From Terriglobia bacterium (lineage in GTDB: Bacteria > Acidobacteriota > Terriglobia > Acidiferrales > UBA7541), in NCBI GenBank assembly GCA_020073485.1, contig JAIQFB010000008.1, positions 114,541-178,540 of the forward strand: DNA of 64,000 bases. Direction: 5' to 3'. Below are positions 19,901 to 28,093 of this stretch, piece by piece (positions within the stretch are counted from its first letter, which is position 1; every line of letters starts with the position of its first letter). Under the pieces are notes generated by a model. It saw nothing but the letters and a program-made list of their open reading frames with translations, was not told where the DNA came from and did no database searches. The position numbers and the translations under genes were made by a program.

Positions 19901-20411
19901 CGGCATCGAGATGGAAATCCGCCAGGCGATCGAGCCCTGGCACGTGCTGGGCGAAGAGCCCACGCCGGGCGGGGCGGCGCGCTACGTGGATTCGTCGCTG
20001 GAGAGAATGCAAGTTCTGGTGAACGGGATGATCGATCCGCGCCACGTGGTCACTTGCAACGGGCATCGCGTGCCACTGCACCCCACGGGCACCAACGGCC
20101 AGTTCGTGGCCGGTGTGCGCTACCGCGCCTGGCAGCCGCCCAACTGCCTGCATCCGACGATCGGCGTGCATTCGCCGCTGGTCTTCGACGTGGTCGATTC
20201 ATGGTCGGGACGCTCGATCGGCGGGTGCACGTACTACGTCGCGCATCCGGGTGGACGTCACTACGATACTTTTCCAGTGAATGCCTATGAAGCCGAAAGC
20301 CGCCGCGTGGCGCGGTTTTTCACGTTCGGCCACACTCCGGGGCCGATGCCGGTGCCCGAAGAGAAAATCAGCAAGGAATTGCCGTTCACATTGGATCTGA
20401 GAATCCAATAG
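16986..20411 (+). CDS. Large transglutaminase-like protein with DUF2126 domain
   Basis: This 1141-residue protein begins with a transglutaminase N-terminal beta domain (1-130). A papain-like transglutaminase core follows, with triad C180 (GSGSCRDS), H219 (DLHAWTEV) and D235 (GLDPT). From about 330 to the end it matches the DUF2126 region, with VRLTMGGEPTFVS, WYPGESLPRWALGLYWR and AEFSIDKLYAPESASGRLG. It is the first gene of a compact operon with an ATP-grasp/alpha-E protein and a second transglutaminase. This association is described for the COG2308/COG2307/COG1305 amidoligase systems, proposed to make and remove peptide tags or amide links. The substrate is unknown. Confidence 0.92.
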   Translation: MSIRVALNHKTLYRYSKPVWLSPHVVRLRPAPHCRTPISSYSLKIVPKDHFLNWQQDPYSNHLARLVFPKKTREFSVEVDLVADMTVINPFDFFLEKYAEEFPFAYDKVLKKELTPYRRKNAAGPLLRELIAESKKGAMRTNDFLVDVNQRIQKRIKYLIRMEPGVQSPEKTLTLGSGSCRDSAWLLVQLLRHLGLAARFVSGYLIQLTADVKSLDGPSGTDKDFTDLHAWTEVYLPGGGWVGLDPTSGLLAGEGHIPLACSAQPVTAAAISGGFSYDDEAITTSEAESEKETRRKPKDEFEFSMSVTRIHEDPRVTKPYSVEQWTEIESLGHQVDADLKSHDVRLTMGGEPTFVSIDDMDGAEWNMAAVGPTKYKLADNLIRRLRDRFSHGGFLHHGMGKWYPGESLPRWALGLYWRKDGEAIWRNPSLVAAESAPGKLTSYDARVFMLNLAERLDVNPAHALPGYEDAWYYLWKERRLPVNVDPFESRLENAEDRARLARVFEQGLDEVIGYTLPLRRDHYTDGTSEWVSGAWTFRPGRMYLVPGDSPMGFRLPLESIPWVKESEIPRIHEPDPMAECAALQPRDAMSAMRERVAVAAEGRLGQGFVEQTMDSSPARTRPRRRSLVLDLPPGPGQSAPWVIRTAICTEVRDGILRVFMPPQQYLEDYLALVAAVEDTAADLGLPVLVEGYAPPHDTRLHTLKVTPDPGVIEVNLHPSSNWDELVKNTTALYEEARLSRLGTEKFMLDGRHTGTGGGNHILVGGATPADSPLLRNPGLLRSLIGYWHNHPALSYLFSGIFVGPTSQAPRMDEARNDQVYELEIAFQQVPDNGRVPPWIVDRVFRNLLIDASGSTHRAEFSIDKLYAPESASGRLGLLEMRAFEMPPHSQMSLTQHLLLRSLIAHFWKRPYREPLVRWRTEIHDRYMLPHFIREDLEDVIRDLNAAGYPLRPEWFASHFEFRFPHYGTIVQRGIEMEIRQAIEPWHVLGEEPTPGGAARYVDSSLERMQVLVNGMIDPRHVVTCNGHRVPLHPTGTNGQFVAGVRYRAWQPPNCLHPTIGVHSPLVFDVVDSWSGRSIGGCTYYVAHPGGRHYDTFPVNAYEAESRRVARFFTFGHTPGPMPVPEEKISKELPFTLDLRIQ

Positions 20412-20430
20412 AATATTAGCAACCGCCAAT

Positions 20431-22977
20431 ATGCAAGGACCTAATCCTCCGGGCAGCGCGGAAATGGACGTCACGCAGCACCGCGCCTTCGCCGACAAAT
20501 ATGGGCTCGATTCGCCTTTCCCCGATGAAATGATGGGGCCGGACCGCGTCCTGCGGCCGCACTGGCAGCAATTTGTTTCCATGCTGGACGCGTTGAGGCC
20601 CGAAGAGTTCCGGCAAAGACGCGACCTGGCTCGCAGGCTCATTCACCAGAATGGCGTCACGCATAACGTTTACGGCGACCCGCAGGGGCTCGACCGTCCC
20701 TGGAGCCTGGATTTTATTCCTCTGCTGATTCCTGCAAATCAATGGGATGAGGTCTGCGAGGGATTGATCCAGCGCGCGGTGCTGCTGGACCGGCTGCTGG
20801 CCGATCTCTACGGCCCCGCCGAAACCGTGTACAGCGGAATTCTTCCTCCGGAACTGCTTTGGGCTAATCCGGGTTTTCTGCGCTCATGTCATGGAATCCG
20901 GCTGCCGAAGAATCGCTGGATTCATCTGTACGCTGCCGATCTGGCGCGCACCGAGGACGGCCGCTACGAGGTGCTGAGCGATCGCACGCAGGCGCCTTCC
21001 GGAGCGGGCTATTCGCTGGAGAATCGCATCGTACTTTCGCGGGCGCTGCCTTCCGTGTTTCGACAGTGTAATGTTCAACGGCTTGCGCCGTTCTTCGTTT
21101 CGCTGCGGGAGACATTGGCGGAATTAGCGCCGGCTAACCACGAAAATCCCCGCATCGTTCTGCTCACGCCGGGCCCGTATAACGAAACCTATTTCGAGCA
21201 CTCGTTCCTGGCGCGCTACTTGGGCTACGCGCTGGTACAGGGCAACGATCTGACCGTTCGCGACACCATCGTGTACATGAAGACGCTCGGCGGTTTGCAG
21301 CGTGTGGACGTCATTTTGCGCAGGGTGGATGACAATTTCTGCGATCCTCTGGAATTGTTTCCCGACTCCTACCTCGGCGTGCCAGGCCTGTTGCAGGCGG
21401 TGCGCCGGGGCAACGTGGGCGTGGCCAACGCGATCGGCTGCGGCGTCTTGCAGGCGCCGGGATTTCTTCCGTTCTTGCCCGCTCTTTGCCGGTTTCTGCT
21501 TGGCGAAGACTTGAAACTTCCCTCGGTGCGAACCTGGTGGTGCGGGCACGGGGACATCCTGGAATACGTGGTGCAGCATTTGCAGGAAATGGTGATCAAG
21601 TCGGCGTACCCCACGCAGGGAGAGGACCCCGTATTCGGGCAAACGCTGACGCAAGAGGAATTGATGGCGCTGGAGCGAAAGATAAGGGCGCGCCCAGCGA
21701 AGTACGTCGCGCAGAAACAAGTGATGTCCTGCACGACGCCGGCGTTGATCGGTGAACATGCCGAACCGCGGCGCTTCGTGGTGCGCTCGTATTTGGCCGC
21801 TTACGGCGATTCCTACACGGTGATGAACGGCGCGCTGACGCGCATCACGCAGTCCAACGATTCGCTGGTGGTCTCCTTGCAGAAAGGCGGCCGGAGCAAG
21901 GATACGTGGATTTTGTCGGACGGGCCGGTCAGCCCGGTGACGCTGCTGCCCTCCTCGAGCCAGCCGATCGCCATCAGCCGCGGCGGCAGCGATCTCCCCA
22001 GCCGCCTCGCCGAGGATCTGTTCTGGCTGGGGCGTTACGCCGAGCGCACCGATTCGCAGGCGCGGCTGGCCCGCGGCGTGCTCTCGCGGATGTTTGACCA
22101 ATCCGGCATCGAAAGCGCGCAGGCGATCGAAACTTTGGCGTCCGCCTGCCGGCCTAAGCCGCTGCTTTCCCACGGCGTGGAACTGGAGCGAGAGTTCATC
22201 GATCGCATGCTGGGCGAGGTGAAGGGCGAGGATTTGCGCGGCACCGTCTCTAATGTCCACCGCCTGGCCCGCGTGTTGCGCGATACCGTCTCGAACGACG
22301 CCTGGCGCATTCTGCATGAGCTGTACCGCACGCTTTCCGGATTCAAGATCGGACTGACGCTGACGTCGGCGGGAGTGCTGGAACTGCTCGACAACCTGAT
22401 TGTCACGATCGCCGCGTTCGTCGGCCTCGCGTCGGATTCGATGACCAGGGGGCAGGCCTGGAGATTCCTGGACATGGGCCGCCGCATCGAGCGCGTGGCG
22501 TTCATCGCGAAGTTCCTGCAGGATACACTAGTGGAAAGTGGCGGCGATCCGGTGCTGCTCGAAGCGGTCCTGGATATCTCGGACAGTTCCCTCACCTATC
22601 GCCGCCGCTACCTGACGCACCTGGAAACGCACGCCATCGCCGACCTGCTGCTGGCCGACGAGACCAATCCGCGCTCGGTGGCCTTCCAGCTTTCGCTGAT
22701 CGACCAGCACCTGGCCGCGCTCCCCCGCGATATTTCGCATCCGGACCGCAATTACGACCAGCGAGTACTGCTGAAAATGCGGACGTCGATTCAGCTGGCG
22801 GATTTTGTGGAGTTGTGCTCGCTGCCGGGCGACGGGCGCCACGAAAAATTTCACACCCTGCTTTCCGGTCTGCTCGTTCAGATCGATGAGCTTTCCGAGG
22901 ACATCGCCCAATTGTATTTTTCTCACGCGGTGGTATCCCGTGAAATCGCCGGGCCGCATGAGGAGCACGAATCGTGA
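20431..22977 (+). CDS. Circularly permuted ATP-grasp fused to alpha-E domain
   Basis: This 848-residue protein combines two COGs that are often separate genes. Residues about 50-490 form the circularly permuted ATP-grasp ligase (NVYGDPQGLDRPWSLDFIP, LYAADLARTEDGRYEVLSDR, TPGPYNETYFEHSFLARYLG). Residues about 515-835 form the helical alpha-E domain (SRLAEDLFWLGRYAERTDSQAR, WRFLDMGRRIERVAFI). The ligase part is predicted to form an amide bond using ATP; alpha-E is the usual partner of unknown role. It starts 19 bases after the first transglutaminase and overlaps the next gene by GTGA. The fusion supports action of both domains in one complex. Confidence 0.92.
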   Translation: MQGPNPPGSAEMDVTQHRAFADKYGLDSPFPDEMMGPDRVLRPHWQQFVSMLDALRPEEFRQRRDLARRLIHQNGVTHNVYGDPQGLDRPWSLDFIPLLIPANQWDEVCEGLIQRAVLLDRLLADLYGPAETVYSGILPPELLWANPGFLRSCHGIRLPKNRWIHLYAADLARTEDGRYEVLSDRTQAPSGAGYSLENRIVLSRALPSVFRQCNVQRLAPFFVSLRETLAELAPANHENPRIVLLTPGPYNETYFEHSFLARYLGYALVQGNDLTVRDTIVYMKTLGGLQRVDVILRRVDDNFCDPLELFPDSYLGVPGLLQAVRRGNVGVANAIGCGVLQAPGFLPFLPALCRFLLGEDLKLPSVRTWWCGHGDILEYVVQHLQEMVIKSAYPTQGEDPVFGQTLTQEELMALERKIRARPAKYVAQKQVMSCTTPALIGEHAEPRRFVVRSYLAAYGDSYTVMNGALTRITQSNDSLVVSLQKGGRSKDTWILSDGPVSPVTLLPSSSQPIAISRGGSDLPSRLAEDLFWLGRYAERTDSQARLARGVLSRMFDQSGIESAQAIETLASACRPKPLLSHGVELEREFIDRMLGEVKGEDLRGTVSNVHRLARVLRDTVSNDAWRILHELYRTLSGFKIGLTLTSAGVLELLDNLIVTIAAFVGLASDSMTRGQAWRFLDMGRRIERVAFIAKFLQDTLVESGGDPVLLEAVLDISDSSLTYRRRYLTHLETHAIADLLLADETNPRSVAFQLSLIDQHLAALPRDISHPDRNYDQRVLLKMRTSIQLADFVELCSLPGDGRHEKFHTLLSGLLVQIDELSEDIAQLYFSHAVVSREIAGPHEEHES

Positions 22978-23855
22978 AATACCGGGTCACGCATACCACG
23001 CGCTACGGATACGAGGAGGCGATTCCGCTGTCGCACAACGTGGTGCGGCTGCGCCCGCGCCAGCACGAGACGCAGGTTTGCTTGCATCACGAACTGATCC
23101 TGCTTCCGGCGCCGGCAGTTAAAAATGAAGGGTTCGATTATTTCGGCAATCACGTCACGTGGTTCAGCCTGCAGGAACCGCATACGGGACTGAAAATCGC
23201 AGCCGAGAGCACCGTGGAAGTAGCGCCGGCGCGGGCGCCGGACCTCGATCGGGGCCCCTCCTGGGAAAATGTTCTGCATACGCTGGCCTCTTCGATGGAC
23301 CGGGACACGCTCGGGGCGCGCGAGTACGCGTTTGAATCCGCGTATGTGCCGTGGTCTCCCGAACTGGCCGAATTCGCGCGTCCCTCTTTTCCAAGCGACC
23401 AGCCGTTCCTGAAGTGCGTCTTCGATCTGACGCAGCGGATTCATCACGACTTCAAGTTTCTTGCGGGCGCGACGAAAATCGATACGCCGGTGATGGACGT
23501 GTACCATTCGGGCGAAGGCGTCTGCCAGGATTTCGCGCACTTGCAAATCTGCTGCCTGCGTTCCCGCGGATTTTCCGCCAGATACGTCAGCGGGTACATC
23601 GCCACGACACCTCCCCCCGGACAAGACCGGCTGGAGGGAGCGGACGCATCGCACGCCTGGATCAGCGTGTTTTCGCCGGGCTTCGGCTGGGTGGATTTCG
23701 ATCCGACCAATGGAATCATGCCTTCCGAGTCCCATATCACGCTGGCCTGGGGACGCGATTACAATGACGTGGGGCCGGCCAAGGGCATCCTGATCGGCGG
23801 GAAACGCCACTGGCTGGAAGTCGGGGTGGATGTGGTGCCCGTCGAGGCGGCCTAG
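22974..23855 (+). CDS. Transglutaminase-like cysteine protease/transferase
   Basis: This 293-residue protein has the transglutaminase N-terminal beta domain (MKYRVTHTTRYGYE, HNVVRLRPR) and a core with triad C174 (GEGVCQDFAH), H217 (ASHAWISV) and D233 (VDFDPTNG). The start is GTG within a 4-base GTGA overlap with the ATP-grasp gene, so translation is coupled. Being cytoplasmic (no signal peptide), it probably acts on the product of the neighbouring ligase, either hydrolysing or transferring the amide bond. Third gene of the operon. Confidence 0.93.
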   Translation: MKYRVTHTTRYGYEEAIPLSHNVVRLRPRQHETQVCLHHELILLPAPAVKNEGFDYFGNHVTWFSLQEPHTGLKIAAESTVEVAPARAPDLDRGPSWENVLHTLASSMDRDTLGAREYAFESAYVPWSPELAEFARPSFPSDQPFLKCVFDLTQRIHHDFKFLAGATKIDTPVMDVYHSGEGVCQDFAHLQICCLRSRGFSARYVSGYIATTPPPGQDRLEGADASHAWISVFSPGFGWVDFDPTNGIMPSESHITLAWGRDYNDVGPAKGILIGGKRHWLEVGVDVVPVEAA

Positions 23856-23948
23856 GCGGAATTTCTCGCAACTATTCCTATCAGGAAAACCGAAAGTCCA
23901 ACATCCTTCACGAACATATCGTTTTTCGTAGCACCGGCGCTAAAAACC

Positions 23949-24707
23949 TCACCGAAAATGCGCGCGGTTGCGGGATTGCTCGGCGAGCGCTTCCAGGTAT
24001 TTTTCCGGGTCCTGGATGGGCTCCGGCGTATCGGGGCGTCCTTGCGCCAGGCGGTCCGTGATTTGGCGGGCCATGGAACGCCGGACTTCCTCCTGCAGGC
24101 TGGAGCGGCGTTCCAGGAAAGTTTCGACCAGTTGCAATTCGCCGGTGGTGAGGACGAGGGACACGGGTGTTGCCAAGAGATTCGTGGGCGGGGCGTCCCA
24201 CACGGAGGCGCCGCCCGGGAGCGTCTTTTCATGGACGACGACCGTGCCGGCGACGTAGTCGCCGAGGCGCTTGCTTTCCCGGCTAATCAGACTGGTTACA
24301 ATTCCGATGGCGTACAGTGAGGGAAGCGCGTCCACGATACGCATCAGGTTGCGCAGGATCGCTCCCTGCGCACCGACCGGGCGGCCGGAATCGGTGATGA
24401 CGCGCAGCCGGGTCCAGCGTTTTCCGGGCGTCTGCCCGTTCCAGATCGTCTCGAAGAATGCGAAGTATCCGAACTGGGACAGGAAGGCGGCAAAAATCAG
24501 GATGGCGTAAACGTACTGTTTGCCCATCTGCGGCAGAAAGCCCAAATACGAAATCAATGCGGCGACAAGACCGAGCACGATCAAGACGCCGATTTGCAGC
24601 AGCGTATCAATTGCCAGCGCCAGGGCGCGGCTGCCGATTCCGGCGAGAGGAAACTCCAGAACGGTCTGTTCGGGAGTTTCGATGATAAGCTTATCGTTGG
24701 AGGACAT
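23949..24707 (-). CDS. RDD-family membrane protein
   Basis: This 252-residue protein has an RDD domain: the first helix carries GIGSRALALAIDTLLQ, and later helices include FFETIWNGQTPGKRWTRLRV. A cytoplasmic tail of about 100 residues follows, rich in charged residues. The ATG at 24707 has GGAGAG upstream, which lies inside the divergent SpoIIM-like gene. RDD proteins often neighbour SpoIIM, DUF58 and MoxR genes, as here. Function is unknown; ion or solute transport has been suggested for some members. Confidence 0.88.
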   Translation of the reverse strand: MSSNDKLIIETPEQTVLEFPLAGIGSRALALAIDTLLQIGVLIVLGLVAALISYLGFLPQMGKQYVYAILIFAAFLSQFGYFAFFETIWNGQTPGKRWTRLRVITDSGRPVGAQGAILRNLMRIVDALPSLYAIGIVTSLISRESKRLGDYVAGTVVVHEKTLPGGASVWDAPPTNLLATPVSLVLTTGELQLVETFLERRSSLQEEVRRSMARQITDRLAQGRPDTPEPIQDPEKYLEALAEQSRNRAHFR

Positions 24708-24709
24708 CG

Positions 24710-25696
24710 GTGCTCTCCACAAGATGGCTTCAGAAGCGCCGTCCCTATTGGGCGCGTGTCGACGAACTGGTCGCGCGGACCGAAAAAAACGGGATCCGCG
24801 CCCTGAGTCACCACGAATTGCGAGAGCTGGCGGTATTATATCGCCAGGCCGCTTCGGATTTGTCGACGGTTCGCGAAGACCCTTCCAGCCAGCGTTTGGC
24901 GCAATCCCTGAATCAATTGCTCGGCCGCGCGCATAATTGCATTTACATGGGCCGCCGCGCGCAGGGCGGCCGCATTGTTACATTTTATCGGTACACTTTT
25001 CCGCAAGTATTTCATGAAACGCTGGCCTACACGCTGGCCGCCTGCGCCGTGTTTTTTGCGCTGGCCGCGGCGGGATTCGTGATGGGCGTGCTCGATCCCG
25101 GGTTCCACCGTTATTTTCTGGGCCCCGCGATGATGGAGTCGATCGACAAGCATCAGATGTGGACGCATTCAATCGTTTCTGTGAAGCCGCTGGAATCCAG
25201 CGCCATCATGACCAACAATCTGAGCGTGTCGTTCGCGACGTTCGTGTTCGGCATCACGGCGGGCATCGGCACGTTTTGGATGCTGGCGTTCAATGGGCTG
25301 CTGTTCGGCGTGGTCAGTGCCGCGTGCTGGCAGGCGGGAATGGCCGGACAGCTGTTCAGTTTTGTGGCGCCGCATGGGGTGCTGGAATTGCCTGCGATTT
25401 TTATTGCGGGGGGAGCGGGGTTTTTAATCGCCAAGGGTTTGTTGTTTCCCGGGACGCTGCCGCGGCGGGATTCGCTGGTGCGGGAGGGCGGGCGCGCCAT
25501 GCAGCTCGCGCTGGGGATTATTCCGCTGCTAATCGTGGCCGGGACGATTGAGGGGTTTGTTTCTCCTTCTGATCTGGCGGTGCGGTGGAAGTATTTGCTG
25601 GCCGCGGCGCTTTTTGGGGTGCTGCTGTTATTTGTGATGAGGAAGACGCCGCCGGTGGAGCTTAGTTCTCCGGTGGACGCTGCTGGCATTCAATAA
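24710..25696 (+). CDS. Stage II sporulation protein M-like (SpoIIM/DUF95) membrane protein
   Basis: This 328-residue protein has a soluble N-terminus (1-95) and several membrane helices. It carries the typical SpoIIM segment LSVSFATFVFGITAGIGTFWML, followed by GVLELPAIFIAGGAGFLIAKGL. The start is GTG with a GGAGG ribosome site 6 bases upstream; only 2 bases separate it from the divergent RDD start codon. Non-sporulating bacteria carry this family in MoxR/DUF58 clusters, as here, so a sporulation role is not implied. Exact function is unknown. Confidence 0.9.
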   Translation: MLSTRWLQKRRPYWARVDELVARTEKNGIRALSHHELRELAVLYRQAASDLSTVREDPSSQRLAQSLNQLLGRAHNCIYMGRRAQGGRIVTFYRYTFPQVFHETLAYTLAACAVFFALAAAGFVMGVLDPGFHRYFLGPAMMESIDKHQMWTHSIVSVKPLESSAIMTNNLSVSFATFVFGITAGIGTFWMLAFNGLLFGVVSAACWQAGMAGQLFSFVAPHGVLELPAIFIAGGAGFLIAKGLLFPGTLPRRDSLVREGGRAMQLALGIIPLLIVAGTIEGFVSPSDLAVRWKYLLAAALFGVLLLFVMRKTPPVELSSPVDAAGIQ

Positions 25697-25767
25697 CAGT
25701 GTCTTAACACTTAAATCTAAACTCCAGCCTCTGATCCCTCGCTGTTACTCGGGACAAGAGAGGCGGG

Positions 25768-27138
25768 CTACAGCAGGCTTCGTTCCTTAATTTCCAGATA
25801 TTGATTTGCCAGGGCTGTGGAGAGGCCTGCGGGGGCGGCTTCGAGGACCATCGCGCCTTGCTGGCGGACTTGCCTGAGCAACAGGTCGCGGCGCTGGACG
25901 ATTTCCAGGGCGGCGCTGTAACGGTACATTTCTTCCACATTCTCCGGGCGGGCCGCGACCAGGTTGCGCAACTCGGTCTGCGCCATGACTCCGATTAAAA
26001 CCAGATGACGGGCCGCGATTGCCGACGTGCATTCGATGACTTCGGGCGTGGCGGCGGTCTCGGCGAAATCGGTGAGCCAGACCACCAGGCTGCGGCGGGT
26101 TTGCGAAGAAAGCAGTGCGCGCGTGGCGAGGAGATGATCGGCCTCGGAAGTTGCAGCGTGGACTTGGGCGAGGCCTTCGATCAGGGCGCGAAGATGCTGC
26201 ACGCCGCGTCCGGGGGCCACACGCTGCTGCAGTTTCCGGTCGTAGGCCAGCAGCGCCACGCGATCGCCGGAATAGAGCGCCACTTGGGCCAGGCTTAGCG
26301 CGGCGTTCACAGCGTGGTCGAGCTTATTGAGGCGGCCGACGCGGGCACGCAGCAGGCGGCCGGCGTCTAGTACGAGCCACACCACCTGGCTGCGCTCGAT
26401 TTGATACACCTTGGTGATCAGCTTTCCGCGGCGGGCCGTGGCGCTCCAGGAGACGTCGCGGTATTCGTCCCCGGCGCGGTACTCGCGCAGGCTCTCGAAT
26501 TCCCTGCCGTGCCCGCGCTGGCGCTTGAGGCGTTTTTCAAGTTCGATCTGGCGGCTGCGAATCAGGTAGATGCGCATTTTCTGCGATTCGCCAAGGTTTG
26601 GATAGACGCGCACGTTCTGGCCGAGGCGCGCACGCGCCCATCGCTGGGCCAACAACAGCGGGCTGGAGTAGCGCAACCACACATCGCCAAAACTGGCGTC
26701 TCCCCGCACAGTGGGTTCGATGGTGTAGTCGGCGCCCGCGGAATTTCCCGCGGGGACGGCGAGCGGGACTTCGGGAATTTCCGCGCTGAATGTGGCGGGA
26801 GCTTCATCGGTGATTTGAAACGAGGCGGACACCCGCGAGGAGTTGCTCACTTCGATCGTCACGCGCGACGTCTGGGCGAGCCCGAGCGGCTCTTTCCACA
26901 CTCGCCGCACCGTAAGCTGGCGGGGGCGCGGCATGCGGCTGAGGTCATAGGCCCAAAACGCCAGCGCCATCAAATCCCACACGAGCATGGCATACAGAAA
27001 GCGTGGCTCTTTCCACGCGGGAGCGATCCACGCAAGGCCGATGCACAGGAGGAGAAAAAATCGCCGGCCAAATGCGAACGGAATTTTTCCGGCGTCTTCC
27101 GCGGGCGCCGACACGTTCGGTGGGATGAGCCGTTCCAT
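25768..27138 (-). CDS. DUF58 protein (von Willebrand A-like domain)
   Basis: This 456-residue protein has two N-terminal membrane helices (about 26-65), a beta-rich middle, and the DUF58 signature FESLREYRAGDEYRDVSWSATARRGKL near residue 215, followed by a vWA-like fold (VVWLVLDAGR, DHAVNAALSLA, VVWLTDFAE). The MIDAS motif is degenerate (LDAGR rather than DxSxS). DUF58 proteins are the usual partners of MoxR ATPases. Its gene follows the moxR-like gene by 4 bases, so they form one transcription unit. Confidence 0.92.
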   Translation of the reverse strand: MERLIPPNVSAPAEDAGKIPFAFGRRFFLLLCIGLAWIAPAWKEPRFLYAMLVWDLMALAFWAYDLSRMPRPRQLTVRRVWKEPLGLAQTSRVTIEVSNSSRVSASFQITDEAPATFSAEIPEVPLAVPAGNSAGADYTIEPTVRGDASFGDVWLRYSSPLLLAQRWARARLGQNVRVYPNLGESQKMRIYLIRSRQIELEKRLKRQRGHGREFESLREYRAGDEYRDVSWSATARRGKLITKVYQIERSQVVWLVLDAGRLLRARVGRLNKLDHAVNAALSLAQVALYSGDRVALLAYDRKLQQRVAPGRGVQHLRALIEGLAQVHAATSEADHLLATRALLSSQTRRSLVVWLTDFAETAATPEVIECTSAIAARHLVLIGVMAQTELRNLVAARPENVEEMYRYSAALEIVQRRDLLLRQVRQQGAMVLEAAPAGLSTALANQYLEIKERSLL

Positions 27139-27142
27139 GGCA

Positions 27143-28093
27143 CTACTGCGGAACCGCGGTGCCGGCGAGAACTTCGGCGACGACCTGATCGGCTGTAATG
27201 CCCTCGAGGTCCGCCTCGGGCTTGAGCAACATGCGGTGACGAAGGATCGGCGGAGCGGCGGATTTCACGTCGTCGGGAATCAGGAAATCGCGGCCTTCGA
27301 TCGCGGCGATGGCCTTGCCCACCAGCATCAGGGAAATCGCCGCGCGGGGACTCGCTCCCAGGCTGACGGCGGGAGAATTGCGCGTAGCGCGGACGATGGA
27401 GACGATGTAGTCAAGGAGCTTGGGCTCGACGCGCACACGCGCGCATTCCTCGCGCGCCGACTGCAGCGCGTCGTCGGGAAGCGGCTCGATCTGCACACGC
27501 TCAAAGGAGCGAGCCTCGAAGCCATCCTGGTAACGCGACAAAATTTCGGTTTCCTGCGCGACCTGGGGATATTCGACGCGAATCTTCATCAGGAAGCGGT
27601 CGAGTTGCGCTTCCGGCAGCGGATAGGTGCCCTCGAATTCCACGGGATTTTGCGTGGCGAAAACCGTGAACGTGCGGGGGAGCGGGTGCGTCGTGCCGTC
27701 CATCGTGACCTGCAACTCTTCCATGGCTTCGAGCAGCGCGGATTGCGTGCGCGGCGGCATGCGGTTGATTTCGTCGACCAGCAGAAGATCGGTGAAGATC
27801 GGGCCGCGATGAATGCGGAACGTTCCGGCGGCGGGCTCGAAGATATTTCCGCCTAGGATATCCGCGGGGATCAGGTCCGGGGTGCACTGCACGCGCTGAA
27901 ACTGCAGGCGGAAAATATGCGCCAGCGATTTGACGGCCAGCGTCTTGGCAAGGCCCGGCACGCCTTCGACCAGGGCATGGCCGCGCGCAAGCACGACAAG
28001 CAGCAACTGGTCGAGCGCTTCGTTCTGCCCCACGATAATCTTCGAGAATTCCCTGCGGACGTGAGATGCCAGATCCGCTACGCTCATTTCCAT
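27143..28093 (-). CDS. MoxR-family AAA+ ATPase
   Basis: This 316-residue ATPase shows Walker A (GVPGLAKT, about 44-51), Walker B (LLLVDEIN, about 103-110), sensor 1 (FATQNP) and the C-terminal lid typical of MoxR. Family members remodel or activate partner proteins, often metal enzymes or cell-envelope complexes. The ATG at 28093 has GAGGG 6 bases upstream; a second ATG two codons later is possible. It overlaps the end of the DUF4350 gene by 10 bases and precedes the DUF58 gene by 4, so the order DUF4129-DUF4350-MoxR-DUF58 is a single operon. Confidence 0.95.
   Translation of the reverse strand: MEMSVADLASHVRREFSKIIVGQNEALDQLLLVVLARGHALVEGVPGLAKTLAVKSLAHIFRLQFQRVQCTPDLIPADILGGNIFEPAAGTFRIHRGPIFTDLLLVDEINRMPPRTQSALLEAMEELQVTMDGTTHPLPRTFTVFATQNPVEFEGTYPLPEAQLDRFLMKIRVEYPQVAQETEILSRYQDGFEARSFERVQIEPLPDDALQSAREECARVRVEPKLLDYIVSIVRATRNSPAVSLGASPRAAISLMLVGKAIAAIEGRDFLIPDDVKSAAPPILRHRMLLKPEADLEGITADQVVAEVLAGTAVPQ

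Noticed and set aside
16863..20171. Very long leftward open frame (about 1100 codons) opposite the DUF2126 transglutaminase
   Set aside because: It is the antisense shadow of a high-GC gene with clear domains and catalytic triad; the antisense product is His/Arg/Gly-rich with no motif or ribosome site.
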